A stretch of DNA of 64,000 nucleotides. It comes from Penium margaritaceum. Lineage: Eukaryota; Streptophyta; Zygnematophyceae; Desmidiales; Peniaceae. Positions 53,480 to 63,901 of the stretch are shown here, piece by piece. The first letter of the stretch is position 1. Each line of letters opens with the position of its first letter. The position numbers and the translations under genes are program-made. The stretch spans positions 129,512 to 193,511 of the forward strand of contig SZWC01001547.1 in assembly GCA_023375785.1 (NCBI GenBank). The letters are read 5' to 3'. Below the pieces are notes generated by a model. That model saw only the letters and a program-made list of their open reading frames with translations, had not been told where the DNA came from and ran no database searches.

Positions 53480-56400
53480 CTCAGTCCCCATGCCTTCATG
53501 GAGAACTGCTGCTTCTCACGGGTCACTGGCTTGGTGCAAAAATCAGTGACCTGCTTGCTGGTTGGAGTAAACTCCAGCTTGATAGCACCCTCATGCACCA
53601 TGTGCTTGATGAAGTGATATGCAATGTCAATGTGCTTGGTGCGTGCATGGTGCTTAGGATTCTTGGCGAGTGCGATTCTGCTCTAGTTGTCCATGCGCAC
53701 AGGAACTGGAACTGCTGTACTCCCACCCATCTCTGCCATGAGACGCTGAAGCCAAACTGCTTCCTTAGCACCAAAGCTGAGAGAGACGTACTCAGGTTCC
53801 GTACTTGAGGTTCCCACAACCACTTGCCGCTTGCTACACCAGCTGATGGTCCCACCATTCATGAGGAACACATGTCCAGAGATGGATTTCTGATCCTTAG
53901 GATTTGAAGCTCAATCTGCGTTTGTATAGCCGATGATGTTGTTGTCCTTGCCATTGTAGGTGATGCCAATATTGATGGTTCCCGCAACGTAGTGGAAGAT
54001 CTGCTTCACTGCCTTCGGGTGCTCAGGTCCGGGGTTGTCCATGTGCTTGCTCACAGCGCTAACAGTGTGTGCGAGGTCTGGCTTGGTTGCAACCATCAAG
54101 TACACGAGGCTGCAGACGACACTCCGGTTCTTCTGCCGCTCAGCTGCATTTGCTTCATTATTGAAACTCACGAGGTACTCTCGCGTCTCCAGCGGCATGC
54201 CGATGGGTTTTGCCTCTGCCATGCCGAACCGCTACAAGACATCCTTGATGTAGCGGCTCTGCTCTAGCGAGAGAGATCCTGATTTGCGGTCACGTGTGAT
54301 CTGGATTCCAAGGAAGTATGATGCCTCCTCGAGATCAGACATCTGGAAGCACTCTTGCATGGCCTCCTTGAACTCTTGCAGTGCAAATAGGCAGTTGGAA
54401 AGGAGGAGCATGTCATCCACATAGACGATGATGATGAGTACCTCATGACCATGCTACCAGCAATAGACGTTGTAGTCACACTCACTACGCTCACACCCCA
54501 TGCACTAAAACGCCGCATCCAACTTCTGGTTCCAAGCACGCGACGCTTGCTTGAGGCCGTACAGCGACTTCTGCAGCTTGCAAACCATGTGCTCCTGGCC
54601 ATCCATGACGAACCCCTCCGGCTGCTCCATGTAAATCTCCTCCTCCAGGTCAATGTTCAAGAATGTCGTCTTGACGTCCATGTGGTGGATCTCAAAGTCC
54701 TCTGCTGCTGCATAGGAAAGGAGCGTACGCACTGAGGCAAACTTTGCAACAAGGGCAAAGCTATCTGTGTTGTCGATGCCTTCCTACTGCGAGTAGCCCT
54801 TGGCGACCAGCCTTGCCTTGTACTTTTCCCGGTTGCCATCTGCTCCCCGCTTCTTCTTGAACACGCACTTGCATTTGATCATTTCACGTCCAGGTGGACG
54901 CTCAGCCAGCTCCCACGTACCATTGTCGAGCTGCGATTGTATTTCTTGCTGAACAGCTTGCCCCCAATCTGCTGCATCTGGTTACGCCATAGCCTCCTTG
55001 TACGACGCCGGCTCATCAGAGTCTGCTGCAACTGCGACAGTCATCTGGTCTGGTTTTTTTAGCATCCAGATTTGCCCAGCTCACCAGGCTTGTAGCGCAC
55101 CCTGAGAGGGTACCTTCGACCTGATGCTAGAGCGTAAGCAAACGGCTGATGCGGTGCTGGCGGCACAACTTTCTCTCCTTCTGCCGATGAGGCCGCTATA
55201 TCTGCTACATCAGACATGGGAGAGTAGACTGGTTCTCCCACTGTCACAATGGAGGAAGGATTAGGAGAGACTCGGTCAGGAAGGATATCTTCTCCCACTC
55301 CCTCGTCAGCAGCTTCTTTTGCTGCCTCTTCACAGACAATGTTGGTGCCGATGACGTTGCTCTTGTTGAAGACGACATCCTTGGAGATGATGACTTGGCC
55401 TCTATCCCTCTCGTAGAGGCAATACGCCTTGCTTGCCACGTCATAGCCAATCATCAGCATCTGGGCGCTCTTCGCATCCCACTTTTGCCGCTTCTCCTTT
55501 GGCACATGCATGTGCGCTAAGTTGTCGAACGCGCGAAGATGACCTATGCTCGGCTTCTTTCTGGACCACGCCTCGTATGGCGTCATCTGCTCCAGGGCCT
55601 TGGTTGGACTGCAGTTCTTGATGTACACTGTAGTGCTTATTGCTTCGGCCCAAAATTCGTAGGGGAGCCGCGCCACGTGTAGCATGGAGCGCGCCGACTC
55701 AACGATGGTGCGGTTGGCGCATTCTGCTATGCCGTTCTGCTACGGCGGGTATGGTACGGTGCGCTGCGCCTTGATGCCTGATGCTACGAGGTTGTCCTGG
55801 AACTCCTCGCTCAGGTACTCTCCACTACGGTGGCTGTGTAGCGCCTTGATTTTCTTGCCAGTTTGGTTCTCCACCATGGCCTTGAACTCCTTGAACGTGT
55901 CAAACCACTGGTCCTTGGAGGAAAGGAAGTAAACAACAGAGTAACGGCTCAAATCATCAATGAAGGTGTGAAATACCTAGACCTTCAAAGCTATGGGTCT
56001 GTATCAGGCCGGACAAGTTTGTGTGGACCAGCTCCAGCACCTCCTTCACGCACTCTTCTGCTCTTGAGAACGCCTCGCGATGCTGCTTTCCCTCCAAACA
56101 GCCGATGCACAATTACTGCTCAAAATTAGAGATGGTGGGCAAGTCACGCTCCATGTGCTTTGTTTGAAGTTGCTGCAAGGCGCACATGCCGATGTAGCCG
56201 TAGCGCGCATGCCAGATTTCGCCATCTGTGGCCTGCACCACTGCTGCAAGGCTCTGCTCGCGCGGGATCTTGGTCAACCCCAACACGCGGTACATATCGC
56301 CTTCTTTCACCAACCTGGCCAACTTCTCTCCTGTTTCCTTGTCAAGGATGTAGCCATAGTCATCGTAGAAGACGACGCGCAATCCTGCGTTGGTGAGAGA

Positions 56401-56710
56401 GTACACTGAGAGAAAGGTTGAACGCAGCATCAGGCACATACAAAATGCCATGGAACACTCCTATTTCAATGCCACGCGGGATCTCCAACCACATCTCCAC
56501 AATCCCAATCCCCTCAGCATATACCACCCGATCATCACCCAAAGTAATCGGACGGGGGGGAATGGAGAGCAGCTACGTAAACTACTCCTTGTGGTGCGTC
56601 AGACTCTTGGTACACCCCGAGTCCTTGTACCACGCCAGATCGGCCTTTTCCTTCTGCGACATGTCAGATTTCGCCATGAAGAGGCGGTCGCACACCTCCT
56701 TGACAAAGTT
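53480..56710 (-). pseudogene. pol of A7, broken
   Basis: Minus-strand pieces: protease 56542-56113 (FHGILYVPDAAFNL); pre-integrase (WHARYGYIGMCALQQL, the second His of the zinc module being Tyr); integrase core in shifted frames with FLSSKDQWFDTFKEF; NGIAECANRT keeps the catalytic Glu (about 55720); 55685-55059 is a 208-codon frame with the integrase C-part and linker (EPVYSPMSDVADIAASS); RT 54732-54505; catalytic VDD near 54415; RNase H 54222-53683. Confidence 0.88.
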
Positions 56711-57669
56711 CATGTTGCAAAACTGATGCACGCTGGTCTGGTTCTACTGCTGCTGCTGCTGACATTGTTGTGACTTCTACTACTGTTGTTGTGGAGATTG
56801 CTGCTTCTGCTCCTGTTGCTGCTGCTCTTTGTTATCCCTCTTGAACTTGAAGCACTCTTTCTTGTAGTGCCCCTCTTTCTGGAGGTAGAGGCACTTGCCC
56901 TTCTTCTTGCCTCTCTGCTGCCCAATCTGCTACTGGTGTAGGTTGCGTGAGCCCATGGCCATGAAAGCTCCTTCATTACTGATACTGCCGCCATTGCGCT
57001 TTGCGGCATTGCGACGCAGTTCTACCTGCACCAGGTGCGTGAAGATAAAGTCCAGGTCGAGAGTCGGCTGGCACTCTAGCGTCTCTCGCATCGTGTCAAA
57101 GCTCGTTCGGAGTCTCCTCAGCAAGAGGAGGACGAAGCGCATGTCTTCCACAGGGTTGCCGGCTGCTTTCAGCTCCTTTGCCAACTCCTTTGCCCTGTCC
57201 AAGTACGCCTCCATCCCTTCGCCACCCTGCATTTTCAATGCCATTATCTTCTCCTCCAAAGCATGAGGAACGTAGGATCCTTCTTCTCTTACTTCTTTCA
57301 CAACGTGTCCTAGCCCTCTTTTGCAGTAGCCTTGTCACTCGCGTACTAAAGATGCGGGTTGGAGATCGTGTTGACAAGCAGCCTGGAGGCCTGCTTGTCC
57401 TTCTTCTTCCACTCCTCATATGTCGCTGCTACAGTTGTAGATGAACTTGCATCTACTGCACCTTTCTGCGGCGTCTTCCCCGCCACCACCTCTACTACGG
57501 TGATGCATTTTGCCTGTGGAGGCGGAGCGCGCTCGTTGTCGCTCACCATCTCCCACAAGCCCCTCTCTTCCAAAAGGAGGCGGGTACGGATCTTCCAAAA
57601 CGTGAAATTGGTGCGTCCTTCGAGCCTCTCCAAGGGCTGGGCTGCTGTTACCATGCCTGATGCTGCCAT
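56711..57669 (-). pseudogene. gag of A7, broken
   Basis: ATG at 57667-57669 opens 107 codons (LERLEGRTNFTFWKIRTR to SNPHL), then a TAG at the HLQYV position. A one-base loss near 57260 shifts the frame; 57301-56930 restores GMEAYLDRAKELAKELKAAG and ETLECQPTLDLDFIFTHLV. The zinc knuckle near 56850-56890 reads CLYLQKEGHYKKEC, with the second Cys lost. Confidence 0.87.
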
Positions 57670-57957
57670 TTTGAGCCTTGGTGATGCTTTGCATTGCCCT
57701 TGAGTGGCGGCACTACCCCTGCTTCTGCTGTTGCTTGAGCCAGAATTCTGTCTAACAGAAAATGGACTGTAGAGGCCAGCAGACTAGGAATTTTGAAGAA
57801 CTGAGCCCACCACTGGACAATTAAGCTCAAAACCTTTCAGATCAACCAATAAAACAGGATCATCAACGGGGGATTTTCAGAGGTATCTCCCTTTGAAAAC
57901 AGGGTATGCTTCTGCTCCTACTCCAGCTCACACCAGCCAGCTTGTAAACAGTGTTTC
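57670..57957 (-). other. Leader of A7, gag-proximal part
   Basis: Standard leader text to about 57957 (GTAAACAGTGTTTCCC), after which the text jumps back to a gag start. No gene seen. Confidence 0.75.
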
Positions 57958-58394
57958 CCTGTTCCCACGCCTGCTACTACCATATTGAGCTTTGTTGATG
58001 CTCAGCGCTACCCTTGAGAGGCGGCGTTACTCCTGCTTCTACTACTGTTTCTACCAGAAATCTTTCTGATAGAAAATGGACTCTAGAGGCCAGCACACTA
58101 GGAATTTTCTAGAACAAAGCCCACTACTGGAAAATTCAGCTCAAAAACGTTTTGATCGATCCATAAACCCGGGTCATCAACAGGGGATTTTCAAACATAT
58201 GTCCTTGTGAAAACAGAGTATGATGCGGCTCCTACTCCAACTCACACAAGCCAGCTTGTAAACGACGTTTCTCCCAAACATACCAATGGAATGTAAATGC
58301 TTTTGCACCAATGAAAATCTTGGGAAAAATACTTCAATTTGCATTTGGTAGTTTTTGAATGTGACATAGAAATGAGAGAGTTATGGTCATCTAT
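57958..58394 (-). repeat. Second copy of gag start and leader (partial tandem repeat)
   Basis: TTCCCACGCCTGCTACTACC matches the first codons of A gag on the minus strand, and a complete inner leader follows. It repeats 57650-57957 in direct orientation with many differences, so it comes from another A copy rather than a local duplication. Confidence 0.8.
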
Positions 58395-58748
58395 TTGTCA
58401 ACTTGTAATGACCATAACTCTCTCATTTCTTAATCAACTTAAAAAGGTAGCAGATTCGGAGAAATGCCATTTATAAGCTGGCTGGTGTGAGCTTCAGTAG
58501 GAGCGACAATATACCCTATTTTCAAAAGGGCATATCTCTAAAAATCCCCTGTTAATGATCCTGTTTTATGGGTCAATATGAAAGGTTTTTAACTGAATTT
58601 TCCAGTGGTGGACTTAGTGTTGCCCAATTCCCAATCTACGAGCCTCTATAGTCCAATGTCTGTCACACAGATTTTTGGCAAAAGCAACAGCAGAAGCAGG
58701 GATAGCACCGCCACTCAAGTGCAGCGTTGAGCCTCACCAAAGCTCAAA
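57984..58748. repeat. Leader-to-leader foldback (head-to-head A copies)
   Basis: The minus-oriented leader (57984-58394) meets a plus-oriented leader (58408-58748). At the centre, GAGAGAGTTATGGTCAT and ATGACCATAACTCTCTC flank a ~16-bp spacer. The right arm lacks about 60 bp near 58470. Confidence 0.87.
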
Positions 58749-59729
58749 ATGGCAGCAGCAGGCATGGTAACAGCACCCTAGCCCTTGGAGAGGCTGGAAG
58801 GATGTGCTAACTTCACGATTTGGAAGACCCGTATCCGCCTCCTTTTGGAGAAGAGGAGCTTGTGGGAGGTGGTGAGCAGCGACGAGCACGCTCCGCCTCC
58901 ACAGGTAAAAGGCATCACTGCACTAGAGGTCATGGCAGGGAAGACGCTGCAGAAAGGTGCAGCAGATGCAAGTTCATCTACAACTGTAGTAGCGTCATGT
59001 GAGGAGAGGAAGAAGAAGGATAGGCAGGCCTAAAGGCTGCTTGTGAACACCATCCCCAACCCGCATCTAAAATGCGTGAGTGACAAGGCTACTGCAAAAG
59101 AGGGGTGGGACATGTTGTGCAAGAAGTATGAGAGTAATGATCTTGCATTCCTCATGCTTTTGGAGGAGAAGATGATGGTGTTGAAAATGTTGGGTGGGAA
59201 AGGGATGGAGGCGTACTGGGACAGGGCAAGGGAGCTGGCGAAGCAGCTGAAACCGGCCGGCTACACAATGGAAGACACCTGCTTCATCTTCCTCTTGCTA
59301 AGGGGACTCCCAACAAGCTATGACACGATGTGACAGACATTGGAGTGCCAGCCAACTCTCGACCTGGACTTCATCTACACATACTTGGTGCAGGTAGAAC
59401 TGTGTCGTAATGCAGCAAAGCGCAATGGCGGCAATAACCGTAAAGCAGATTTTATCGCCCTGGGCTCACAGGACCAGCAAGAGCAGCAGTTCGGGCAGCA
59501 GAGAGGCAAGAAGAAAAGCAAGTGCCGCTATTGCAAGAAAGAGGGGTAACTAATCAAAAGAGTGCTTCAAGTTCAAGAAAGACCAGAAGGAGCAGTAGTA
59601 GTAGCACCAAAAGCAGCAATTTCCACAGCAATAGAAGTAGCAATCATAGTAGTGTCAGTAGCAGCAGTAACAACAGCAGTAGCAGCAGCAACAGAACCAA
59701 ACTGGCATACACAATTTTGGCAATATGAA
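58749..59729 (+). pseudogene. gag of A8, broken
   Basis: ATG at 58749, followed within ten codons by TAG (Gln position of AAQPLE). Later frames hold LEGCANFTIWKTRIR, VVASCEERKKKDRQ, a stop, then 59043-59333 with NPHLKCVSDKATAKEGWD and ELAKQLKPAGYTMEDTCFI, a TGA (Arg position) and 59340-59549. The zinc knuckle (about 59522-59550) ends in a stop instead of His. A Gln-rich tail follows. Confidence 0.87.
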
Positions 59730-60850
59730 CGTGGCCAAGGAGGTGCGCAATCGCCTCTTCATGGCAAAGTCAGATATGTTGCACAAGGAGAATGCGAATC
59801 TGGCATGGTACAAGGACTTAGGGTGTACCAAGAGTTTGACGTACGACAAGTAGTTTACGTAGTTGCTCTCCATTCCTCTTCGACCGATTGTTTTGGATGA
59901 TGATCGGTTGGTATATGTTGAGTGGATTGGGATTGTGGAGACATGGCTGGAGACCCTGCATGGCATTGAAGTAGGATTGTTCCATGGCCTGCTATGTATA
60001 CCTGAAGTTGCCTTGGAGCAACTTCAAATGAAGCACATGGTGCGTAACTTGTCCACCATCTCCAACTTTGAGCAACAGTTGTCCATCGGCTGTTTGGAGG
60101 GAAAACAGCATCGCGAGGCATTCTTTGGAGTAGGGAAGCGCGCGAAGGAGGTGCTGGAGCTGTTCCACACAGACTTGTGAGGCCCGAAGTAGACCGAGAG
60201 CTTTGGAGGCTTTATGTGTATTCTCACCTTCATTGATGATTTCAGTTGTTACACTATTGTGTACTTTGTTCCCTCTAGTTCAAGGCCATGGTAGAGAACG
60301 AGAAAAGCAAGAAAATCAAGGTATTGCGTAGCGACCGCGATGGAGAGTACATGAGCAAGGACTTCCAAGACGACCTTGCAACAGCAGGCACCAAGGCATA
60401 ACGTACCGCGCCATACTCGCAGCAGCAGATAGGTGTAGCAGAACGCGCCAACCAGACCATTATTGAAGCAGCATCTCTATGCTTCACGCGGCTCGACTCA
60501 CCTTTGATTTTTGGGCGGAAGCCGTGAGCACTGCAGTGCAAATCAAGAACTAAAGTCCCAACAAGGTGTTGGAGCAGATGACACCATACGAGACATGATT
60601 TGGCATGAAGCTTAGCGTGAGTCATCTTCGTGCGTTTGGTAGCTTGGCACATATGCACGTGCCCAAGGAGAAGCAACAGAAATGGGACGCGAAGAGCACA
60701 CAGATGCAGATGATCAGCTACATTGTAGCAAGCAAGGTGTATTGTCTCTACACCAGGGATACTTGCGACATCATCATCTCCAGGGATGTCATTTTCAGTG
60801 AAAGTAATGTCATTGGCACCAACATCATTTGCGAAGAGGCAGCAGAACCA
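59730..60850 (+). pseudogene. pol of A8 (PR-INT part), cut by A9
   Basis: Protease text (EIGIVETW-like and FHGLLCIPEVAL) jumps at about 60010 into the pre-integrase region (LEQLQMKHMVRNLSTISNF), a deletion of ~200 bp. Integrase shows FHTDL, FIDDFS and GVAERANQT with the catalytic Glu (about 60430-60455). A second deletion of ~30 bp is seen near 60275. It ends in NVIGTNIICEEAAEP at A9. Confidence 0.87.
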
Positions 60851-61972
60851 TGTTGGATCTGGAGGAGAGAGGGAGCCTTGGAGCAGCGAGCATGTGTGAT
60901 TGGAAGGACATCACTTGTGCTAAAGAATGGTTTTTGAATCACTCAAAATGATGGAGTACATATAAAGCTAGAGCTTGGGCAAGTCAGCCCTCTCACAAGC
61001 CACACCACTTAGCCATGGAGGCTAAGGCTCACACACTAGAGTCCATAATCTCACACAAGGGAGGAAATCAGCCTAGCAATCAGGCTAACCACTCACACAC
61101 GACCTAGAGAGCTAGAGAATGCTCTCATGGCACACTCCTAGTGGTCACATAACCCACAAACTCATGGAGAATCGCCATGTATCCATGGCTAGCACATAAG
61201 GATCTCACCTCACGTAAAAAGTAAGGAGAGGTACCTTTATCCTAGTCAGCACACTCTGACAAGGCAATCCTAAGACCAAGGACCTNGAAGGGCATCACTT
61301 GTGCTGAAGAATGGTTGTTGAATCACTCAAAATGATGGAGTACATATAAAGCTAGAGCTTGGGCAAGTCAGCCCTCTCACAAGCCACACCACTTAGCCAT
61401 GGAGGCTAAGGCTCACACACTAGAGTCCATAATCTCACACAAGGGAGGAAATCAGCCTAGCAATCAGGCTAACCACTCACACACGACCTAGAGAGCTAGA
61501 GAATGCTCTCATGGCACACTCCTAGTGGTCACATAACCCACAAACTCATGGAGAATCGCCATGTATCCATGGCTAGCACATAAGGATCTCACCTCACGTA
61601 AAAAGTAAGGAGAGGTACCTTTATCCTAGTCAGCACACACTGACAAGGCAATCCTAAGAACAAGGACCTTTTTGGATATTTCTCCCATCAGGTCTTGACC
61701 CTGGACCTCTTGCCTTTTTCTTTTCTCAGGCTAAGGCATGGAGCCATCACCCATGGCCACCCAGACATCGACGGTCCATGACCCCTGAAACTTCGAAAAT
61801 TCATATCTCTCGATCTGACCGTTGGATCGGCCTCAAACTTGGACGACAGACATTTCACCACCTGATCTTTCCAATGAAGAAGTCAGATTGATGATCGGAG
61901 CATGTATCTGGTACTTTCCTGGAACTTGCTCTTGTAGACCTGAAGCTGAGCCGCATGGCTCCTTTCCCAACA
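60851..61972 (-). repeat. Copia-A 3' LTR of A9, lengthened by a repeat around an N
   Basis: Plus text starts TGTTGGATCTGGAGGAG and ends CTTTCCCAACA. Its 1,122 bp minus the 384-bp repeat offset gives 738, the normal LTR length. Confidence 0.9.
60903..61669. repeat. Near-identical direct repeat around single N (61286), probable assembly overlap
   Basis: 60903-61285 and 61287-61669 (383 bp each) agree except for a few differences, clustered close to the N and to the outer ends. Such error-rich contig ends are typical of an unmerged overlap. Confidence 0.85.
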
Positions 61973-61982
61973 ATGTCCCACT

Positions 61983-63412
61983 TTGCCGCAGTCAGAGTGG
62001 GCTAAGTCCACATGCTTTCATGCAAAATTGCTGCTTCTCACAGGTCATGGGCTTGGTGCAAAAATCAGCGACCTGCTTGCAAGTTGGAGTAAACTCCAGC
62101 TTGATAGCACCCTCCTACACCATGTGCCTGTTCAAGTGATATGCGATGTCAATGTGCTAGGTACGTGCATGGTGCTCAGGATTCTTGGCGAGTGCGATTG
62201 TGCTCTGGTTGTCGACGCGTACAGGAACTGGAACTGCTACACTCCGACTCATCTCTGCCATGAGACGCTGAAGCCAAACAACTTCCTTGGCTCCAAAGCT
62301 GAGACAGACGTACTCAGCTTCCGTGCTTGAGGTGGCCACGACCACCTGCCGCTTGCTGCACCAGCTGATGGCCCCACCATTCATGAGGAACACATGTCCA
62401 GAGATTGACTTGCGCGTTTCAGGATTTGAAGCCCAATGTGCATCTGTGTAGCCGATGATGCTGTTGTCATTGCTGTTGTAGGTGATGCCGATGTTGGCGG
62501 TTCCAGCAAGGTAGCGGAAGATCCGCTTCACTGCCTTCTGGTACTCCGGTCCGGGATTAGCCATGTGCTGGCTCACAGCGCTCACAGCTTGTGCGAGGTC
62601 CGGCCTGGTTGCCACCATCAGGTACATGAGACTGCCGACGGCGCTCTGGTACTTCTGCCGCTGAACTGCATTTGCTTCTCCACTGAAGCTCACGAGGTAC
62701 TGCCGCGTCTCCAGCGGCGTGCCGATGGGTTTGGCCTCTGCCATGCCGAACCGCTATAGGACGTCCTTGATGTAGCGACTCTGCAGTAGCGAGAGTGAGC
62801 GTGATTTATGGTCACGCGTGATCTGGATGCCGAGGAAGTATGACGCCTCCCCGAGATCAGACATTTGGAAGCGCTCCTGCATGGCATCCTTGACCTCGTG
62901 CGGTGCAAACATACTGTTGGAAAGGAGGAGCATGTCATCCATATAGATAATGATGATGAGGATCTCATACTCATGCTGCCAGCGATACACGCTCTAGTCA
63001 CACTGGTTGCGCTCAAACCCCATGCACTACAATGCCGCATCCAACTTGTGGTTCCAAGCACACGACGCTTGCTTGAGGCCGTAGAGCGACTTCTGCAGCT
63101 TGTAAAGCAGGTGCTCCTGGCCATCCATGACGAACCCCTCCGGCTACTCCATGTAGATCTCCTTCTCCAAGTCACCATTCAAGAATGCCGTCTTGATATC
63201 CATGTGGTGAACCTCAAAGTCCTCAGCTAGTGCATAAGAGAGGAGCGTGCACAGAGAGGCAAACTTTGCAACAGGGGCAAAGTTTCTGTGTAGTCGATGC
63301 CCTCGTGCTGCGAATAGCCCTTGGCGACCAGCCTCGCCTTGTACTTTTCCAGGTTACCATATGCTCCCTGCTTCTTCTAGAACACCCACTTGCACTTGAT
63401 CACCTTCCGTCG
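61983..63412 (-). pseudogene. RT-RNase H of A9
   Basis: RT: KCKWVF, a frameshift region, then EDFEVHHMD-like text, LKQASCAWNHKLD-like text and 62990-62754 with the catalytic motif YMDD (Val to Met, about 62935-62950). A stop separates a 195-codon frame (62744-62157) that carries the end of RT (AEAKPIGTPLETRQYLVSF, LMYLMVATRPDLAQAVSAVS) and RNase H (GYTDAHWASNPETRKS, SSTEAEYVCLSFG, VDNQSTIALAKN). A TAG at KHIDIAYH ends it; the tail reaches 61983. Confidence 0.9.
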
Positions 63413-63901
63413 CTTGTCCTTTGCCCTGTCCAGGTACGACTCCATCGCTTCACCACCATGTATTTTTAGCGCCATCATCTTTTCCTCCAAAAGCATGAGG
63501 AATGCAGGATCCTTGCTCTCATACTTCTTGCACAACGTATCCCACCCCTCCTTTGCAATAGCCTTGTCACTCACGTACTAAAGATGCGGGTTGGAGATGG
63601 TGTTGACAAGCAACCTGTAGGCCTGCCTGTCCTTCTTCTTCCACTCCTCATACGCCGTTGGTACAGCTGCAAAAGAACCCGCATCAGCTGCACCCTTTTG
63701 CGGAGTCTTCCCCACCACCACGTGCGCTACGGTGATGCCTTTTGCCAGTGGAACAGGAGCCGGCTCGTCGCCGCTCACCACCTCCCACAAGCCCCTCTCC
63801 TCCAAAAGGAGGCGGGTACAGATCTTCCAAAACGTGAAGTTGGCGCATCCCTCCAGCCTCTCCAAAGGCTGGGCTGCTTTTAGAACGCCAGGTGCTGCCA
63901 T
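63413..63901 (-). pseudogene. gag N-terminal half of A9, fused in frame to RT
   Basis: ATG at 63899-63901 opens 107 codons of well-preserved Gag (LERLEGCANFTFWKICTR, LLVNTISNPHL), then a TAG at the HLQYV position. The same frame continues (63574-63415) through KYESKDPAFLMLLEEK to SYLDRAKDK and runs straight into RT (RRKVIKCKWVF), so the deletion junction keeps the frame. Confidence 0.9.

Larger units (their letters stand above)
53097..57957 (-). mobile_element. Copia-A copy A7 (-), 3' LTR internally deleted, no 5' LTR
   Basis: Minus strand: leader, gag (from 57669), pol, polypurine tract region (about 53451-53465) and a 354-bp LTR missing ~385 internal bases. At its upstream end the leader stops at about 57957 and a second copy of gag-start plus leader begins. 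Confidence 0.87.
58395..60850 (+). mobile_element. Copia-A copy A8 (+), cut by A9
   Basis: Plus strand: truncated leader without LTR or PBS, gag and the first half of pol. At 60850 it is interrupted by the A9 3' LTR; the preceding pentamer is AACCA. The downstream half is beyond the window. Confidence 0.88.
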
